NCBI GenBank assembly: GCA_902786345.1
Contig: CADACB010000025.1
Span: forward strand, 1-34,708
Length of the DNA stretch: 34,708 nt
Source of the DNA: an uncultured Ruminococcus sp.
GTDB lineage: Bacteria; Bacillota; Clostridia; Oscillospirales; Acutalibacteraceae
Direction: 5' to 3'
Both the position numbers and the translations under genes were made by a program. The notes beneath the pieces were generated by a model, which saw nothing but the letters and a program-made list of their open reading frames with translations, ran no database searches and had not been told where the DNA came from. Shown here piece after piece: positions 18,299 through 28,400 of this stretch. How positions within the stretch are numbered: position 1 is the first letter of the stretch; each line of letters begins with the position of its first letter.

Positions 18299-18562
18299 GG
18301 ATTAATAACAGAAATAATAATAGATTCAAGTCTATCGTAATGTGTACAAACTTTTCTAAAAGTATTATAAGTCTATACATACTGTTTTTTACTGCTTTCG
18401 TCCGGACTTGAAAACATTAATGTAAACACACTCTAATACTTGCTTAAAGTTTATTATTTCAGACTTATCGATGGAAGACACTGTGGATTATTAGGCTACA
18501 TTATTTTCACAACTGCACCTGTTTTTTTCACTGTCTTTCATAGTGGAACACTTTTTGGTATT

Positions 18563-21500
18563 TTATCTTTTTATCTCTTTCTTTTGAGATGATAACACAT
18601 ATACCGCTGTGCAGACCAGCATACAGAACAGAACTGCGGCAAATAATACTCTCATATCACTCATACCTGCTGCCGGTAATTCATAGGGTATGAACTCATA
18701 CCGATTGTTGAACACAAATACTATATCCGTATCGTCTGAATCCACCGTTTCTTCTGTATTAAGAGACAGTGCTTTATTTCTTACCGTATTGCCATCGGGT
18801 GCAGTCTGGAGCGATGCTCCTTCGTTGCTGCTGACAGTATAGGAAGCAATATATGCCGCATTCGCCTGCTCTGTTACGAAATACGTTGCGCCATAGGGCA
18901 AGCCCTTGAGTTTAAAGGATTCTCCGTGATGCAAAGTTACAGTAAAACGTGCTGTGTCGGCGATTTCATCAGCCGCTTCTCCGCTAAGGTCCATAATCTC
19001 TGCCAAACTCTTTTGTACAACACCTGTGGTGTCTTTTTCCTTAAATTCACCCTTAAGCTCACTATATTTTTTTCCGCTGCCCTGCAGCCCTGTTACTATG
19101 ATATCAAACTTAAACTCATGCCTGCTGTATTCACCTTTTTTTAGGTTTCCGTAGGTCATATCCACCATCTTTGTTACAGTAATATCACAGGATACCTTCC
19201 TGTTTGTAAATGTAACAGTCGGATTCTTGTATAACTCTATACTGTGTTCTCTTGTGGTAAGTTCTTTACCCGGAGACTCATTTTCGCCTTGAGTTATTTC
19301 TTCTTCTCCGTACTTCACAATATATGAAGCTACATAGTCTGATTCTCCTTCGATAATTTCATACTTTGTTCCCACCGGAAGTTCCGAGAATTCAACAATT
19401 CCACCTGCTGTCAGTACAAACTCTGCCGTAATAACGCCTCCATCATCTGCTGTAACTCGTCCAAGGCTGGTGGGTATTACAGCCTTTGCAGGCAATCCCT
19501 TCAGAATCACCGTAAAATCAAAGCTATCGCTGTTTCCGGATGACGCATTCTCTACTTCTTTTATAAGAGTTAACTTCTGCTTTACATTTTTAGTATTGGT
19601 AAAGACAATGGAAATCTTCTCTCCCCTGTCGGCTGTTTCAGTCTGGGTAGACAAGTCTGTATTTTCATTTGTATTACTATCTGCACTTCTAACGATCAAA
19701 TCAAGACCTGCGCTGTCGGTCATACGATAAGATGAGGTATAATTACCTGCACGTTCAGTTATACAATAAGCAGCGTTTTCTGGTATGGTTATGCTTGCCG
19801 TTTCATTAGCTTTCAGGTCAAATTCCACAAACGCCTTACGCTCGGCACTTGCTGAAAAGCTCTTACGAGTCACACCATTAACCTTAATAGCATACAAGCC
19901 ATTTGCTCTCAGCCCTGAAAAATCAACAGCAAACGAGTAGCTTTCGTTCGGGTCAATTCCGGTACCTGTTACTTCCTTTTTTATTGTGAAGGTAACATCT
20001 TCGCTCTCGTCATAATTCATTTTATTGATAAAGCTAACCAATTTTATATTGTCAGCCTCTATGGTATCTTCCGCAGCACCACCGGCAACAGTGGTAATAA
20101 AATTATCATCAGCTTCCTCTGTAACCTTATATAAATATCCGGCAGGTATATCCATAATCATCAGACTCTCGTCGTCAGCAAGAGTAAAGTCAGCCTTGCC
20201 TTCTGTGAACAATAAAATGCCGTCGCTGCCGTCAGGCTTTATTGTTTTGAGCAACAGATCGTCTGTCAAAGCAGCTCCACTGCTGTCTTTGAGAATAATA
20301 GTAAAGTGAAATCTCTTTGCCTTGTCTATACTGCTGATATATTCAGAACCGTCTTTATTCAACACATTCTTGTTAATGATCAGATTGCCGAAGGAAGGCG
20401 GGTCCTCCTTTACGGTATTTGTTATGGTACCTTGACCATCTATTACCATCAGGAAGTTCTCCTTGCCCATATTCAGAGAAGTATAGTTTTCCAGTTCGTC
20501 CTCCCATGCATAATAGTTTATATTTGGATTCAACCCTGTAAAGGTGTAGGTCCATGTATTATCATTAACCTTTTCGACAATGCAATTACTGTCCGTTGAA
20601 GAATACAACAAATCTATAGATGTTCCCTTAAAGGTCAGATAACCCGGAGTATCTTCGGTATCGATGCAAGCAAACCTCCAATTTGTATTATTACTATTGT
20701 ATGCTGTTCCGTTACCGCCTACAAGCGAAGAACACCCGGTGAACATATTGTCATCATTAACATAAGTTGACTCATATCTATTAGTCCATAAACCGGAAAC
20801 ATATATCGTTTTAAGATTGCTGCAGCCATAAAACATATGGCTCATTGCACTGCCATGTGTATCCCAGGAACTAAGGTCAAGTTCGGTCAGCGAAGAGCAA
20901 TTATTGAATAATCTGTTGAGATTTCCTTTAGTCAGTTTCCATTTTTCAATACCGTCAATTATTCTGAGAGATCTGCAGTCTGAAAACAAACTATCAACAT
21001 GCGCATAACCTGAAAAAGTCCATCCTGACACATTTACATAAACAAGTGAAGTACAGCCAATACACATGCTAAAATTATCTCCTACATTCCAATTACTCAC
21101 ATCCAATGTTATCAGGGAATTACAGCAAGAAAATAACATGTTCGCAGATGGACTTTGTGGATTCCATTTACTGAGATCGGCAGATTTTAAAGAACTACAA
21201 CTCTCAAACATTCTGCTCATGTTTGTAACACCGGAGACATCCCAGTTTTTTAATCCATCAATACTGGTCAATGATTTACAACTCGTAAACATTCCTTCCA
21301 TGTTGGTAACACCGGAGACATCCCAGTTTTTCAATCCATCAACATTTTTCAGGTAGTAGTTATGATCAAACATTCTTGCCATGTTAGATACATGAGAGGT
21401 ATCCCAATTACGTAAGGCATCAACATTTTCCAAGCGATTAGCTGTTGTATTTGTCCAGCCGTATACATACCCTGAAAACAGCTCGCCCATATCTGTAACA

Positions 21501-22102
21501 CTGGAAGTATCCCAATCTGCCAGAGCATGAATGTCAGAAAGTGACCGACAAAATCCGAACATTCCGTACATTGTGATTACATTCCTTGTATCCCAATGCT
21601 CAAGACCATTCAAATCAGTCAATGCAGAACAATAAGTAAACATATTATTCATATTTCTTACTTTCGAAATATTCCATGAACCAATAGCACTGATGTCTGT
21701 TAGCCCTTCTTGAAAAGAGAACATACCTTCCATGTTGGTTACATTAGAGGTATCCCAATCTTTGAAACAGGTCAGATCCGTAATTCCTGAACAATATGAA
21801 AACATACCTGACATATCCGTAACACCCGAAACATTCCAGTTTGAAATCGCACTAAAATCAGTCATCCCTGAACAAGAGGAAAACATATATGACATATCCG
21901 TAACACCCGAAACATTCCAGTTTGAAATCGCACTAAAATCAGTCATCCCTGAACAAGAGTAAAACATACCTGACATATTAGTGACGCTTGATATATCTAA
22001 ACGACCTATATCAAGACTTGTCAAATTGTTACAATAGGAAAACATACGTGACATATTAGTTACACTTGATGTATCTAAACCGTTCAGATCAAGACTTGTC
22101 AA
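18563..22102 (-). CDS. 3' part of giant BspA-like LRR adhesin, sortase-anchored (frame-split)
   Basis: This open frame begins in mid-repeat at a TTG, lacks a signal peptide and continues the repeat pattern of the upstream frame, so it is the C-terminal part of one adhesin. Residues 1 to about 470 are BspA/DUF285-type 26-residue repeats (MF..C..LTSLD.S..DTS.VTNMS), which become more divergent toward the end. A linker (GYLTFKGTSIDLLYSSTD) follows, then four Ig-like pilin-type domains (about 20390-18740), each opening with a strand such as LIINKNV, FTIKKEV, LTLIKEV or ITVTKMV and ending with an ETxA- or E-box-like element (YKVTEEA, YCITERA, YEIIEGE, YFVTEQA). The end is a cell-wall sorting signal, LPAAG (18665-18679), then a hydrophobic stretch and KKEIKR. 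It can be expressed only if the frame is restored. BspA-like proteins commonly bind host matrix or other bacteria. Confidence 0.85.
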   Translation of the reverse strand: MTSLDLNGLDTSSVTNMSRMFSYCNNLTSLDIGRLDISSVTNMSGMFYSCSGMTDFSAISNWNVSGVTDMSYMFSSCSGMTDFSAISNWNVSGVTDMSGMFSYCSGITDLTCFKDWDTSNVTNMEGMFSFQEGLTDISAIGSWNISKVRNMNNMFTYCSALTDLNGLEHWDTRNVITMYGMFGFCRSLSDIHALADWDTSSVTDMGELFSGYVYGWTNTTANRLENVDALRNWDTSHVSNMARMFDHNYYLKNVDGLKNWDVSGVTNMEGMFTSCKSLTSIDGLKNWDVSGVTNMSRMFESCSSLKSADLSKWNPQSPSANMLFSCCNSLITLDVSNWNVGDNFSMCIGCTSLVYVNVSGWTFSGYAHVDSLFSDCRSLRIIDGIEKWKLTKGNLNRLFNNCSSLTELDLSSWDTHGSAMSHMFYGCSNLKTIYVSGLWTNRYESTYVNDDNMFTGCSSLVGGNGTAYNSNNTNWRFACIDTEDTPGYLTFKGTSIDLLYSSTDSNCIVEKVNDNTWTYTFTGLNPNINYYAWEDELENYTSLNMGKENFLMVIDGQGTITNTVKEDPPSFGNLIINKNVLNKDGSEYISSIDKAKRFHFTIILKDSSGAALTDDLLLKTIKPDGSDGILLFTEGKADFTLADDESLMIMDIPAGYLYKVTEEADDNFITTVAGGAAEDTIEADNIKLVSFINKMNYDESEDVTFTIKKEVTGTGIDPNESYSFAVDFSGLRANGLYAIKVNGVTRKSFSASAERKAFVEFDLKANETASITIPENAAYCITERAGNYTSSYRMTDSAGLDLIVRSADSNTNENTDLSTQTETADRGEKISIVFTNTKNVKQKLTLIKEVENASSGNSDSFDFTVILKGLPAKAVIPTSLGRVTADDGGVITAEFVLTAGGIVEFSELPVGTKYEIIEGESDYVASYIVKYGEEEITQGENESPGKELTTREHSIELYKNPTVTFTNRKVSCDITVTKMVDMTYGNLKKGEYSRHEFKFDIIVTGLQGSGKKYSELKGEFKEKDTTGVVQKSLAEIMDLSGEAADEIADTARFTVTLHHGESFKLKGLPYGATYFVTEQANAAYIASYTVSSNEGASLQTAPDGNTVRNKALSLNTEETVDSDDTDIVFVFNNRYEFIPYELPAAGMSDMRVLFAAVLFCMLVCTAVYVLSSQKKEIKR

Positions 22103-22400
22103 ACTATTCAGTTACGTTGGATGTATCTAAACCGTTCAGATCAAGGCTTGTCAATCCGCTGCAATTTTCGAACATACCTGACATATTAGTTACACTTGAT
22201 GTATCTAAACCGTTCAGATCAAGACTTGTCAAATTTTTACAAGAGGAAAACATACCTGACATATTAGTTACACTTGATGTATCTAAACCGTTCAGATCAA
22301 GACTTGTCAATCCGCGGCAGCTTGAAAACATATTTGACATATCTGTAACCTTTGAGGTGTTGATACCTGATGTATCAATTTCAATACATCGGGATAAATT
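20690..22400 (-). repeat. second LRR repeat array (contains the frameshift)
   Basis: The array follows the second YWWSDA cap module. The first units (22400-21960) are nearly identical (LTSLDLNGLDTSSVTNMS). Later units are diverse, with Trp-containing SNWNVSGVTDMS and KNWDTSNVTNME forms. The frame break at about 22104 falls among the identical units. Confidence 0.82.
22100..22108 (-). other. frameshift junction inside the LRR array
   Basis: Normal units read ...VT, NMSGMFSSC, then a variable pair and LTSLD. Here VT is followed directly by one extra base and then N-S-LTSLD in another frame. Nine codons minus one base are missing, a net loss of 26 nt. Adding 26 to 18563-28886 gives a multiple of three. 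Confidence 0.8.
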
Positions 22401-25400
22401 CCACCATAATCGGTGAGATTTATCTGTTAAATATACGTTGGATGCATCTGACCACCAATAGACTGTGCCGTAATCTTCTGCAGATGACTGATCGACATAC
22501 CACGCATATATTTTATAATCGGTAGTCTTATCATCAAGCCTTACGGCTGTACCGTTATTGATGACATTCTGAACCGTATCATTATCTCCGGTAAACGGCT
22601 TGAAGGCTTTAATTTTATAATTGTCTGTTACTAAACAAAGAGCCGAATTATCGCCATTTCCCACAAAATATGCATCTTCTTCAGTGTGTATTGGTTGTTC
22701 CTGATCTGTCTTTTGTCTTAAATAACCGGGAGTAGATCCGGTGTAAATCCGGGCATATGTTTTATCCGTATAACTCCAGGAATAAGCAGTAGCTTTTCCA
22801 TCATTATTAAGACTGGTACAATTGTAGAACATTTCATAAGAATTTGAGACTTTATTTGTATTCCACCCGGAGGAAACAAAGATATTTACCAGATATCGAC
22901 AATTATAGAACATTCGTCTCATATTTGTCGCTTTCGAGGTTTCAAAATTACTAAGATCCAAACTTGTAAGTCTAACACATTGTTCAAACATAGATGACAT
23001 ATCCGTTACACTCGATGTATCAAAACCACTGACATCAAGGTTTGTTAATCCGCTGCAGCTTGAAAACATATTTGACATATTCGTTACGTTTGATGTATTA
23101 AAACCAGTAACATCAAGGCTTGTCAATCCGCTGCAGTATGAAAACATACCTGACATACTCGTTACGTTTGATGTATCAAAACCACTGACATCAAGGCTTG
23201 TCAAATTCAAACAGAAGAAGAACATGTTTGACATATTCGTTGCTTTTGATGTATTAAAACCTGTAACATCAAGGCTTGTCAATCCGCTGCAGTATGAAAA
23301 CATACCTGACATACTCGTTACGTTTGTTGTATCAAAGCCGCTGACATCAAGGCTTGTCAATCCTTGGCAACCTGCAAACATACCAGACATATCCGTTACG
23401 TTTGTTGTATCAAAGCCACTGACATCAAGGCTTTTCAATCCGCTGCAGCTTGAAAACATATCTGACATATTAGTTACACTTGATGTATCTAAACCGTTCA
23501 GATCAAGGCTTGTCAATCCGCTGCAGTTTGAAAACATACCTGACATATTTGTTACGTTTGTTGTATCAAAGCCGCTGACATCAAGGCTTGTCTGTCCTTG
23601 GCATTGATAAAACATACGGGACATATTCGTTACGTTTGTTGTATCAAAGCCGCTGACATCAAGGCTTGTCAATCCGCTGCAGCTTGAAAACATACCTGAC
23701 ATATTCGTTACGTTTGTTGTATCAAAGTCGCTGACATCAAGGCTTGTCAATCCGCTGCAGCCTGAAAACATATTTGACATATTCGTTACGTTTGTTGTAT
23801 CAAAGCCGCTGACATCAAGGCTTGTCAGTCTGTTGCATCTTGAAAACATATATGACATATCCGTTACGTTTGATGTATCAAAACCACTTACATCAAGGCT
23901 TGTCAGTCTGTTGCAGCCTGAAAACATATATGACATATCCGTTACGTTTGCTGTATCAAACGCGCTGACATTAAGGCTTGTCAATCCGCCGCATCCTGCA
24001 AACATACCTGACATATTTGTTACGTTTGTTGTATCAAAGCCGCTGACATCAAGGCTTGTCAATCCGCATCCTGCAAACATATTTGACATATTCGTTACGC
24101 TTGATGTATCAAAATCGCTGACATCAAGATCTGTTAATTGATAACAGTCAGAAAACATATATGACGTATTTGTAAGTTGAGAAGTTCCGGAACAACTAAT
24201 ATTAACTTCACTCAAAACTCTACATCCAAAGAACATATAGGACATATCCGTAACTCTTGAGAGATCCAAATTTTCAAGAAAACTAATATTCTTCAGGTTG
24301 CTGCAGTTATGGAACATATAGGACATATCCAGGTTGCTGCAGTTATGGAACATATAGGACATATCAGTTACCAAAGAAAAATCTATTCCCGATAAGTCAA
24401 TAGTAGTAATGCTGCTGATATCGGAAAAAATGCGATGAGATGCATTGGTCAGATAAACAATATTTGCATCGGACCACCAATAAACTGTACCATAATCCGG
24501 AGCAGAACTATCGCTGACATACCATGCATAAATACTGCATTTTGTTGAACCGTCGTCTATTTTTGCGGCATTACCGCTCCTTATCATGGATTTAACATAA
24601 TCTGCATCACCATCGTAATGTGCAAAACCTCTCAGGTTATAAGAAGGCGCAAGTTCAGTCAGAACGGAATCTGTGCCGTTTCCATAAAAATATGCAACAG
24701 GAGCTGTACTATCAACTCCGAGATGAATAACCGGCTCAGCTTCTCTTGTTTGATTTGTTTCATTGTCAACCCATTTTTTTGTAATTGTAACACTGCTGTT
24801 TTCCTTGTTTTTAATAACAAAACAACCTGAGTCATTCTTGTATGAACCGGTTATAGTGATATTATCATCTTCGGAAATGGTGACAATATATTTTTCGGTG
24901 TTCAGAACATACCCCTCTGGTGCTTCAACCTCGTATAAAACATATCTGCCTGCTTCAAGGTGATCGAAGGTTGCCTGACCGTTAATTCCGGTGGTCTTGT
25001 CCATATTGACTTCAGTACCCAAATAGGAACTGCCTGACAGGTTAAACTTTGCTCCGGCTACAGGCAAAACAATTCCGCCTATTTCAATATAGCCTTCCTT
25101 CTGAATGGTAAAGTGATGATACGGTTCATTATAAACGGTATAGGTGCCATCAAGTTCTCTGTGTGCTCCCTCAATCTCATAATTGCCGTTTTCATCGATC
25201 CTGACCACATACTCGTTGTCATTAAGAATATAATCCTGAGTGGTAGAAACCTCTTTCAAAGTGTATCGTCCCATCTCAACATCTTCAAAGGACACAATAC
25301 CTTTTTCATTTGAATAAGCATATTTATTAATATTGTTGCCATAGGTTGAGGTACCATACAAGTGAAACTGTACACCCTCAATGCGTCTATTCTTGTTTTT

Positions 25401-28400
25401 AAGATTCCTTTTGTTAAAAGAAACATCCACATGCACTCTTGGCTTGTCATAAATCTTATAGCGTACACCTTTTTCAAGTACAGTGCCATCCACTGCAACT
25501 GTACCATCGGACCTGACTGTTACAGAAAAAGTATCGTTTATCTTCAGGTAATCAACCGAGCCATTATATTCGATCAGCTCATAAGTTCCCTTTTCAATAT
25601 CTTTGAATGTCAACTCACCATTGACATCCGACTCCAGAATACTGTCTATCTCAGTTCCATACGCTGATACGCCACTCAGACGGAATGAGATACCTTCAAC
25701 CGGTCTGGAATGATCGCTGTCATCCAGTTTCAGGATTGGAATATCTCCCATAACTTTCAATCCGACACTGTCATAATTCCATGTGATAAACCTGTCATCA
25801 GAGAAGGTTTGGGAGTAGATACTCATAAGTCGGGCTGAAATCGAAACATCATTATATGCAAACGCTATTTTTTCTTCCTCGGGCAACGTAATATCAGGCT
25901 CGGAAGACGGTGCCGTCATATGAAGCATCACTGTTACGGATTTGTTGCTTTCAAGAACAAAGTCTTTACCATTCTTATCTTTAGACAGATCTACCGCTAC
26001 AGCCCGGGCCATTGAAATATCTCCGAAATCCTCCATTTTTTTCCATGTAGCAGTGTCAGTCAAATCGAATACACCGTCATTTATATCCACAGTATGATTC
26101 GACAAATAGACAACCGGATCTGCCCCTATTGCTCTTAGCTGTGACACGTCAACGCGTTTAAGCATTCCCTGCCATCTGCTGTATATATTCTCATCTGGAT
26201 TAGAAAATGTTTCCAGATTATCAAACAACACCATGTTCTTAGAGCGAGTCACAAAGTCTGTCTGGTATCGGATACGATAGGTATAGTCCTGAGACAAGCG
26301 TACAGCAGTTGAACGTTGATATGTGCCGTCAGTGTCAGACTTTACCTTTTTGGTCAGACCAGCACTGACCACCAACAGGATATTAATAGTCCTGCTGTGT
26401 TCAGCATACAAGAATTTTTTAGCGTCTGTTTTACTGTCAAGTTCGGACAGGAGCGTACTTTCGGTGATATTTCCACCGTTATCGGGATACCCGTTGGTAA
26501 TATTGTCATTGCCGGTTTCATAAGCAACAGAATTTCGGACCAATGCACCATAATCGTAAATACTCTCCCAAGTATGCAGAGAAGAATAAGTCATCGTATA
26601 ACCACGTTCACTGCGCTTTTTTATCTTAACAACCAGCAAGGTTCTTCCGGTATCATTGTAATTTGTAATCGTCGAAACATCTATTTCAGATGGTTTCAGA
26701 TACCCTGAGTCCGACTTAACCTCCACTGTAGAAAGATCCGGTTCGGCTCCTGCAGGAACAAGATCATAGAATACACCTGATTCCTGCGGTACATATACAA
26801 CACCCTCCTGTGTCATATAATTCTCATATACATCCACTTGCCAACCAAGTGTAACAATATGCTTTACCTTATCGTTATGTGTATATGTGCATTTTTTTCT
26901 GATTTCTGATTCCTTTTCATAACCTATAATATAGTTTCTGGCAAATTCTGTTTTATTCAGAAGAACACTCTCCTGTAAATCCGCATCAGCATTGTCCGAC
27001 TTGGTGATCCTGACATTTGCAATGTTCGTCAGCCATGCCTTTCTTTCGCCTGAGGAAAAAACCTCCTCCACCAGTCTGTCTATTCTTTCGGAATGCTTGA
27101 TTTTACAAAAGGGATATGCCTCCAGATTCGTATAATAATAAGAATTTGACGTAACAATCTTATATCCGACACACTGAGCATTGTCCGTAAATATAATGCC
27201 CGTACTTGTCACAGATGTTACCTTGTTGTTCAGACTCTCACCGACACCGGTTTTCAGATAATACCGGCCTGCCTCGCGCCATTCTGTATCTTTCCCGAAT
27301 TTTGCATAAAAATATACAATATCATCATCACTATAATCCGGTGCAGCGGTAACAAATCGCAGTTGTTCTGTATCCCATCTCGCGCCAGTGATTCTTAACT
27401 GATAATCAACTTTGGTGATTTCATAGTCATGAAAATCAAGCTGTTCCGTTCCCTCCGGCACATTATATTCCGTTTCTTTCGTTTCATAATTATGTGAGGC
27501 GGTAACGGTGTCCGCAAAGAAAAATACATCATCCGTTATAGTATAGGTCAATTTATTCACACCGTAATGGTCAACATCCGTTTTACCATAACCGTCTTCA
27601 ATAGTCCATGGGTAGGAATATGCCTGCATCATCAGTTTATAAACCATTTTTTCATGTATATCAGGAATATTGTTTTCCCTGAACTCCCCTAACTGATAAT
27701 TCATTACATTGGAATTATATTTATCGTAATTATAATAGTAGGAATAGTTATTATATTTCCAAAAGTTAAATGAACCAATCGGATAATCAGGCTTAGGCTC
27801 AGAATATGTATATACTGCAGAAGATACAATGGAAGAATCCGCATCTATATTATCAATAGGATGAAGAACCACATTAATTTTGTTTCGAATTTGATATGTT
27901 ATGTAAGGATTGTATGTTTCCTTCAGATGTTTAGTAATAACATAGGAATACATATTATGTCCGGAAGATCGTATAGGATTGCTTGTCATTTCTGTAGAAT
28001 AACCGACATTGCCATACATTTTCGCACCTACAAGCGAAGCGTCACCATAGTCTCCCGTTACTGTATCATTAAAAGTCAACACAAATGGCTGCGTCGCATT
28101 CGATACAGATGTCACAAGCCATAAAAGATAGTAATAATCATCACTATTGGTAATATCGAAATAGGCAGGATCACCCCAATCATCCTGCCAACTATCGAAA
28201 AACTGAGAAAAAGTCTTGGTTGCTTTTGTCAGAGTGGCAGTTGTATTAATCTTCACTTGCGGTATCTGAGCAGTCGTATAAAGGCGCTCGTCCGCACTTT
28301 TGTTAATATTCAATTCCACCGGAACACTCAGCGACAAAATCATATCTTCATATTCAAAGATAGATTTGCTGGTAGAATAGCCAAACTGTATAGAACCCTT

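Larger units (their letters stand above)
17771..18562. other. valS upstream region and unexplained segment below the adhesin gene
   Basis: The left part holds the valS promoter (17851-17879). A minus-strand terminator lies at 18123-18155 and a perfect palindrome at 18276-18298. Between 18156 and 18275 the minus strand has one short Lys-rich open stretch (words such as LWKKCARQKAYTHKDD) with no good start. I cannot assign it; it may be the decayed end of a mobile gene or a non-coding RNA. Confidence 0.45.

Noticed and set aside
22066-24141. Plus-strand open frames with repeated LVTLDVSKPFRSRLVNP-like words
   Set aside because: They are antisense readings of the LRR repeats; periodic DNA keeps the opposite strand open.
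22870-24400. Regular direct repeats that could suggest a CRISPR array
   Set aside because: The period is 78 bp with no unique spacers, and the repeats are in frame and encode the LRR units of the adhesin.
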